From Pseudomonadota bacterium (GTDB taxonomy: Bacteria > Pseudomonadota > Alphaproteobacteria > Sphingomonadales > SMXR01): a stretch of 8,351 bases of DNA. Where the stretch lies: NCBI GenBank assembly GCA_022568115.1, contig JADFFP010000044.1, positions 1 through 8,351 of the forward strand. The letters run 5' to 3'. Shown here piece after piece: positions 5,586-8,351 of this stretch. The translations under genes and the position numbers were made by a program. The first letter of the stretch is position 1. Every line of letters begins with the position of its first letter. The notes under the pieces are model-generated. The model saw nothing but the letters and a program-made list of their open reading frames with translations. It ran no database searches and had not been told where the DNA came from.

Positions 5586-5999
5586 ATGACTGCACAAAAA
5601 GGACGTGATTTCCTGCTGAAGATTGGCGATGGCGGTGGGCCTGAAACCTTCACCACCATCGGCGGTTTTCGCAACAACAAATTTACTATCAACAACCAGG
5701 TGGTGGACATTACCAGCAAGGATTCTGCCGGTAAACGAGAGTTACTGGCTGGCGCCGGACTGCAAATCATGAGCGCATCCGGATCCGGGGTGTTTGTCGA
5801 CGATGCAGCCTTCGGGACGGCTCATTCAGCGGCCCTCAACGCCACCATCGACAACTGGGAGATCATTGTTCCGGGCCACGGCACGTATATGGGCCCTTTC
5901 CAGGTCTCCAACCTTGAATTTGACGGCGAATACAAGGGGGAACAGCTTTACTCCATTTCGCTGGAATCCGCCGGCGCCATTACCTTCACCACCGCTTGA
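5586..5999 (+). CDS. Major tail tube protein, TP901-1 family (RcGTA gp9-like)
   Basis: This 137-residue protein stacks into the tail tube. Family signature: GRDFLLKIGDG at the N-terminus, TTIGGFRNNKFTINNQVVDITSKDSAGKRELLAGAGLQ (the VD-x-T-x-KDS-x-G-RELLAGAG motif), then SGSGVF-x-D, NWEIIVPGHGTYMGPFQV and the closing EFDGEYKGEQLYSISLESAGAITF. All blocks are present and the length is normal, so it is intact. The strong Shine-Dalgarno GAAAGGAGC (5571-5579) before ATG 5586 fits high expression. It follows a terminator, and its stop overlaps the next start. Confidence 0.94.
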   Translation: MTAQKGRDFLLKIGDGGGPETFTTIGGFRNNKFTINNQVVDITSKDSAGKRELLAGAGLQIMSASGSGVFVDDAAFGTAHSAALNATIDNWEIIVPGHGTYMGPFQVSNLEFDGEYKGEQLYSISLESAGAITFTTA

Positions 6000-6346
6000 T
6001 GGCCATGAGCAGCAAAGTGAACACATACCGGGGCGAGGTTGAACTGACCTTGAAGGGCAAAAGATATGTCCTGACCCCCAGTTACGAAAATCTTGCCACA
6101 CTGGAGACGGCGGCCGAATTGTCGCTGCTGGAACTGGCCCAGCGATTGCACCAGCGAACTATCAAGATCAGCGATCTGGCGGCCATCGTATCGTCCACAG
6201 CCAGTCCTGAGATCAGTGTTGAAGATGCCGGAAAGGCCCTGGTGGAAGAAGGCCTGATCAAGACCATTGGCCCGGTCTCCAAATTTTTCTCACAGGCCCT
6301 TTTGGGGGGCAGTGAGGGAAACGTGGCGGCGGCGGGGGAGAAGTAG
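5999..6346 (+). CDS. GTA-gp10-like tail protein / first part of the tail-assembly chaperone
   Basis: This 115-residue protein resembles the GTA gp10 family found directly after the tail-tube gene. Seen: YRGEVELTLKGKRYVLTPSYENLATLETAAELSLLELAQRL at residues ~10-50, then DLAAIVSSTASP and a C-terminal helix up to FFSQALLGG. By position and architecture it corresponds to the short chaperone form (lambda gpG-type role). ATG 5999 overlaps the previous stop (TGATG); ATG 6005 and TTG 5996 are alternatives. A slippery heptamer at 6316-6322, close to the 3' end, could divert some ribosomes into the next reading frame. Normal decoding ends at TAG 6344-6346. Confidence 0.85.
   Translation: MAMSSKVNTYRGEVELTLKGKRYVLTPSYENLATLETAAELSLLELAQRLHQRTIKISDLAAIVSSTASPEISVEDAGKALVEEGLIKTIGPVSKFFSQALLGGSEGNVAAAGEK
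6316..6322 (+). promoter_or_regulatory. Candidate -1 ribosomal frameshift site GGGAAAC
   Basis: The heptamer G GGA AAC is in phase with the upstream gene (codons GGA 6317-6319 and AAC 6320-6322). It fits X-XXY-YYZ and differs from lambda's G/GT site GGGAAAG only in the last base. After a -1 slip the tRNAs would pair with GGG and AAA. The -1 frame opens precisely here, since its upstream stop is TGA 6313-6315. Six bases downstream, GCGGCG (6329-6334) can pair with CGCCGC (6361-6366), with a possible inner GGGA/TCCC pairing (6336-6339 with 6354-6357), as a stimulatory hairpin. Predicted fusion: about 186 residues against 115 without the slip. Confidence 0.82.
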
Positions 6347-6558
6347 AAAACTATCCCTTTCGCCGCTATCTGGAACTGGCCCTGGGGGTTTTGGGCTGGC
6401 CGCCGCAAGCCTTCTGGCAATCCACGCCGTATGAATTTCTGGCGGCCCTCGACGGTTATCTGGAAAAAACCGGCCACCGGAATACCAACGCACTTGGGAA
6501 AGACCGCCTGCTTGAATTGATGGCCGCCTATCCCGACCAACTTAATGAAGGAGAATAA
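6316..6558 (+). CDS. Tail-assembly chaperone domain (TAC_6-like), probably expressed by -1 frameshift
   Basis: This open frame of 80 codons encodes NYPFRRYLELALGVLGW followed by PPQAFWQSTPYEFLAALDGYL. That is the motif of the small alphaproteobacterial tail-assembly chaperones (RcGTA rcc01693 type: P-F-x(6)-ALG-x-LGW-P-x-x-FW-x-x-TP-E-x-x-AAL). The remainder, to LLELMAAYPDQLNEGE, is charged. No ATG, GTG or TTG lies in frame between the upstream stop at 6313 and the motif, so independent initiation is unlikely. The frame is joined in the -1 sense to the preceding gene at the GGGAAAC site. The long fusion would correspond to lambda gpGT, which recruits tube subunits to the tape measure. An assembly indel is the alternative, but it would not explain the heptamer. 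Confidence 0.85.
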   Translation, partial: GKRGGGGGEVENYPFRRYLELALGVLGWPPQAFWQSTPYEFLAALDGYLEKTGHRNTNALGKDRLLELMAAYPDQLNEGE

Positions 6559-6559
6559 C

Positions 6560-6733
6560 ATGTTGCAAACCATCATCAACCGATTGAAAGAACCAAGCAC
6601 CTATGCTGGCCTGGCGGGCCTGGCCGCGGCGATTGGCCGGGGCGCCGAAGACTGGCAGACCTTCAGCATGGCGCTGGCGGGAATCGCCGGTGTTATCGCC
6701 ATGCTGCTCCGTGGAAAATCCTCTGAATCATAA
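6560..6733 (+). CDS. Small holin-like membrane protein
   Basis: This 57-residue protein has N-terminal MLQTIINRLKEPSTYAGL, then two hydrophobic stretches (about residues 15-25 and 35-50, FSMALAGIAGVIAMLL), with a short basic and serine-rich end. Small proteins beginning N-R-L-K-x-P-S-T-[YW]-AGLA are common in alphaproteobacterial prophages near lysis genes and are usually taken as holin-like; I have no direct evidence of pore formation. The ATG at 6560 is chosen over ATG 6545 because AAGGAGA (6547-6553) is ideally spaced for it. The stop TAA overlaps the ATG of the next gene by one base. Confidence 0.6.
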   Translation: MLQTIINRLKEPSTYAGLAGLAAAIGRGAEDWQTFSMALAGIAGVIAMLLRGKSSES

Positions 6734-6939
6734 TGAGCTGGGCCAAACTGCTGGCCGGCTTGGTCAGCCTGTTCAACCGATTTTTCCAGAACCAGCGCGA
6801 CAATGAACTGCGAAAGGACGGCGCCAGAAAAGCGGATCTGGCCATGCGTGATAAGATCGATGCCGTTGAAAAGGAAGCAAAAAAAGTTCGCCGCCGCCCT
6901 GTTTCTCGTTCTAAGCCTGACGTTCTTAAGCGCTTGTAG
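6733..6939 (+). CDS. Possible i-spanin-like (Rz-type) small protein
   Basis: This 68-residue protein has a weakly hydrophobic N-terminus (WAKLLAGLVSLFNRFF, residues 3-18) that could anchor in or lie on the inner membrane. A strongly charged helical stretch follows (residues ~19-52, rich in K, R, E and D, likely coiled coil), then a basic tail. This layout, with a lipoprotein gene starting inside it in another frame, is what Rz/Rz1 spanin pairs look like. The membrane segment is short and not strongly hydrophobic, so the assignment is tentative. Its ATG shares a base with the preceding stop. Confidence 0.5.
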   Translation: MSWAKLLAGLVSLFNRFFQNQRDNELRKDGARKADLAMRDKIDAVEKEAKKVRRRPVSRSKPDVLKRL

Positions 6940-7105
6940 CGGGATCAGGGTCAAGGTCGCCACCGATTGCGCCTGGGCGGAAGAAATCAGGCTTTCCAGT
7001 GAAACCAAGGAGTGGCTGGACGGCCTGGAGTGGCCGGAAAGCGCCTTTGAGGATTTCAAGAAAATCGGCGACCATAACGAACTTTATTCCAAATTCTGCG
7101 TTTGA
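6860..7105 (+). CDS. Small outer-membrane lipoprotein, o-spanin-like (Rz1-type)
   Basis: This 81-residue lipoprotein precursor has a basic start PLKRKQKK, a hydrophobic core FAAALFLVLSLTF, and lipobox L-S-A-C with the lipid-carrying cysteine at residue 26. The mature part of ~56 residues contains TDCAWAEEIRLSSET and H-N-E-L-Y-S-K-F-C. The pattern C-x-W-x(3)-I-x-x-S ... HN-x-x-Y-x-x-FC recurs in small phage lipoproteins of alphaproteobacteria placed beside lysis genes. ATG 6860 is chosen over ATG 6803 because it puts the signal peptide at the N-terminus. The gene starts inside the preceding one in the +1 frame and extends 166 bases past it, a typical overlapping spanin layout. Fusion of inner and outer membranes at lysis is inferred. 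Confidence 0.62.
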   Translation: MPLKRKQKKFAAALFLVLSLTFLSACSGIRVKVATDCAWAEEIRLSSETKEWLDGLEWPESAFEDFKKIGDHNELYSKFCV

Positions 7106-7142
7106 ACAGATATTCAACCCCAACCGACCCTGGTGAAGTGCG

Positions 7143-7754
7143 ATGAGTTTTCCTTTGACCTTTCCAAATATACCGATTGCCCGTTCTTATTTTAATATTG
7201 TCGTTAACCAACAAATATTTGGCAGCGAAATATCCGGGATGCCAACGATTGCGGCAATGGACGGGAAAACCGACCGTTGGGTGGGCGCTTATGTTACTCC
7301 GCTCTTGTCGCAAACCCAGCTCGATCTTTTTCACGCCTGGTTGTTATCCCTTCAGGGGCGAACAGGCACCTTTCAGGCCTTTGATCCGGACCGAAAACAA
7401 CCATCGACCTTATCGGGCGGGTTTCCCGGGAATGGCCAGGTTAATGGCGCCGGGCAAACCGGAATGTCATTGGCAACCAGCAACTGGCCAGCCTCAAGCC
7501 TTATTCTGAGGGCCGGGGATTTAGTCCAGATAGAAAGCCAGCTTTATGAAATGACTGCCGATATTAACAGCGATGGGTTGGGGGAGGCTACCCTTTCTTT
7601 CGAGCCGGAAATCAGGACCAGTCCTGCTGATCTGGCCAGTGTCATCACTTCCAGCCCGGTAATGATCGCGCGCCTTAGTTCGCCTGATTTCAGCTGGAAT
7701 ACCGATATCCTGAAAACAGGACCGGTGACAATTGCGTTTGAAGAAGCTTTATAA
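7143..7754 (+). CDS. Tail/virion structural protein, paralogue 1
   Basis: This 203-residue protein is of a type found among tail genes of siphophages. It has F-P-x-I-P-IARSYFN at the N-terminus, GKTDRWVGAYVTPLLSQTQLDLFHAWLLSLQGRTGTFQAFDPD (a length-constrained strand/helix block), and a second half with NGAGQTG, SLATSNWP, L-RAGDLVQIESQLYEMTADIN and EATLSFEPEIR. The order 'added module size, fill the gap, AGD-x-x-Q, T-AD-x' is seen in phage structural proteins, but I cannot name the exact family. It begins 37 bases after the lipoprotein gene. Its stop overlaps the ATG of a homologous gene, showing a tandem duplication. It probably acts in the distal tail, by position only. Confidence 0.65.
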   Translation: MSFPLTFPNIPIARSYFNIVVNQQIFGSEISGMPTIAAMDGKTDRWVGAYVTPLLSQTQLDLFHAWLLSLQGRTGTFQAFDPDRKQPSTLSGGFPGNGQVNGAGQTGMSLATSNWPASSLILRAGDLVQIESQLYEMTADINSDGLGEATLSFEPEIRTSPADLASVITSSPVMIARLSSPDFSWNTDILKTGPVTIAFEEAL

Positions 7755-8351
7755 TGCCACTGGATTTTCCGAACATAAAAATAGCCAGATCCAAGTTTGG
7801 CCTCAAGCGCAATCAGGCCGCTTTTGAAAGTGAATTTTCCAGGAAAATTTCACTTCACTCCCATGCTGGCGGCAAAACCGATCGTTGGGAAGGGCTCTAC
7901 ACCACACCCACATTAAGTTTGGCGGACGTCAGGGTATTTCGCTCATTTATTACCCAGCTGAAAGGGCAAATCGGAACCTTCAAAGCGTTTAACCCGGATA
8001 AAAAATTACCCAGCACTTATGTTCAGGCTAACCTGACCGGAGATAGCACGACCGTCAGTGCCGATGACACCACCAACACCGTTGATAGTGGTAGCTTCCC
8101 CGGCGCCGGGAAGGTCAACGGCGCTTCCCAATCTGGGCGCTCCTTAATTACCAAGGACTGGCCGCCTTCATCAACGGTTCTCAAAGCCGGCGATCATATT
8201 CAGGTGGAAACTCGATTTTTTATGGTGACCGCTGATGTCGTCAGCGATGTAAATGGAGCTGTCACCCTCAATATTGAACCCCCTTTGAGGGAAAGCCCGG
8301 CTGATAATGCACAAGTCGGTACTGAAAACCCGGTGTTGATTGCCCCGCTGG
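7754..8351 (+). CDS. Tail/virion structural protein, paralogue 2 (3' end outside the window)
   Basis: This frame stays open for 199 codons to the window end, so the C-terminus is missing. It is homologous along its whole visible length to the preceding protein: FPNIKIARSKF, GKTDRWEGLY-x-TP, LKGQIGTFKAFNPDKKLPST, FPGAGKVNGASQSGRSL, WPPSSTVLKAGD and EPPLRESPADNA match the corresponding blocks. It carries an extra insertion of ~17 residues (around GDSTTVSADDTTNTVDSGS) before the FPG-x-G-x-VNGA block, which is rich in Ser, Thr and Asp. The ATG overlaps the preceding TAA (TAATG), so translation is likely coupled. Confidence 0.7.
   Translation, partial: MPLDFPNIKIARSKFGLKRNQAAFESEFSRKISLHSHAGGKTDRWEGLYTTPTLSLADVRVFRSFITQLKGQIGTFKAFNPDKKLPSTYVQANLTGDSTTVSADDTTNTVDSGSFPGAGKVNGASQSGRSLITKDWPPSSTVLKAGDHIQVETRFFMVTADVVSDVNGAVTLNIEPPLRESPADNAQVGTENPVLIAPL

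Noticed and set aside
6311..6345. The GGC/GCG run as a simple triplet-repeat tract
   Set aside because: It is short, lies in coding sequence, and is better explained as Ala/Gly codons plus the possible frameshift hairpin.
6082..6600. Minus-strand open frame over the chaperone genes
   Set aside because: It overlaps the GTA-gp10-like and chaperone coding regions, whose protein motifs are clear on the plus strand.
1..8351. tRNA, rRNA, CRISPR arrays, attachment sites or replication origin
   Set aside because: I saw no cloverleaf-like segment, spaced short repeats, integrase or iterons. The repeats found are two pairs of coding-sequence duplications.

Overview
The window is a piece of the virion-structure region of a temperate siphophage (or a gene-transfer-agent-related element) of HK97/RcGTA type. 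Gene order and families (HK97 major capsid, connector, head closure, HK97-gp10, DUF3168, TP901-1 tail tube, GTA-gp10-like, TAC_6-like chaperone, small C-x-W lipoprotein) fit a prophage in an alphaproteobacterium. The host call is an inference from protein families; no host gene is present. The structural genes are GC-rich, whereas positions ~2462-4990 are clearly A/T-richer.

Layout. 1-648: 3' part of the major capsid gene, closed by a strong terminator. 747-2461: tightly packed connector, head closure, HK97-gp10 and tail-terminator genes. 2462-5120: an A/T-rich accessory block made of two copies of one module, each with a minus-strand gene for a 208-residue exported protein with four conserved cysteines, divergent from a plus-strand gene for a short tape-measure-like protein. 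The second tape-measure-like gene (4583-5506) is complete; the first (3160-3723) stops just after the shared segment. 5527-5556: terminator. 5586-6558: tail tube, then the tail-assembly chaperone pair. 6560-7105: a putative lysis cassette (holin-like, i-spanin-like, o-spanin-like lipoprotein). 7143-8351: two tandem paralogues of a tail or virion structural protein, the second cut by the window end.

Two observations stand out. First, the chaperone segment after the GTA-gp10-like gene has no start codon. It is open from exactly the position of a GGGAAAC heptamer in the correct -1 phase, so it is probably made as a frameshift fusion, as with lambda G/GT. Second, the duplicated exported-protein/tape-measure block looks like a switchable cassette locus. 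Direct repeats bound it: a 127-bp repeat inside the tape-measure genes and a 29-bp repeat of the tail-terminator 3' end. Recombination at either pair would leave one exported protein with one complete in-frame tape-measure protein. I suggest that the exported proteins are matched to the variable N-terminal parts of the tape-measure proteins, for example as periplasmic superinfection-exclusion factors. That function is inferred from arrangement only.
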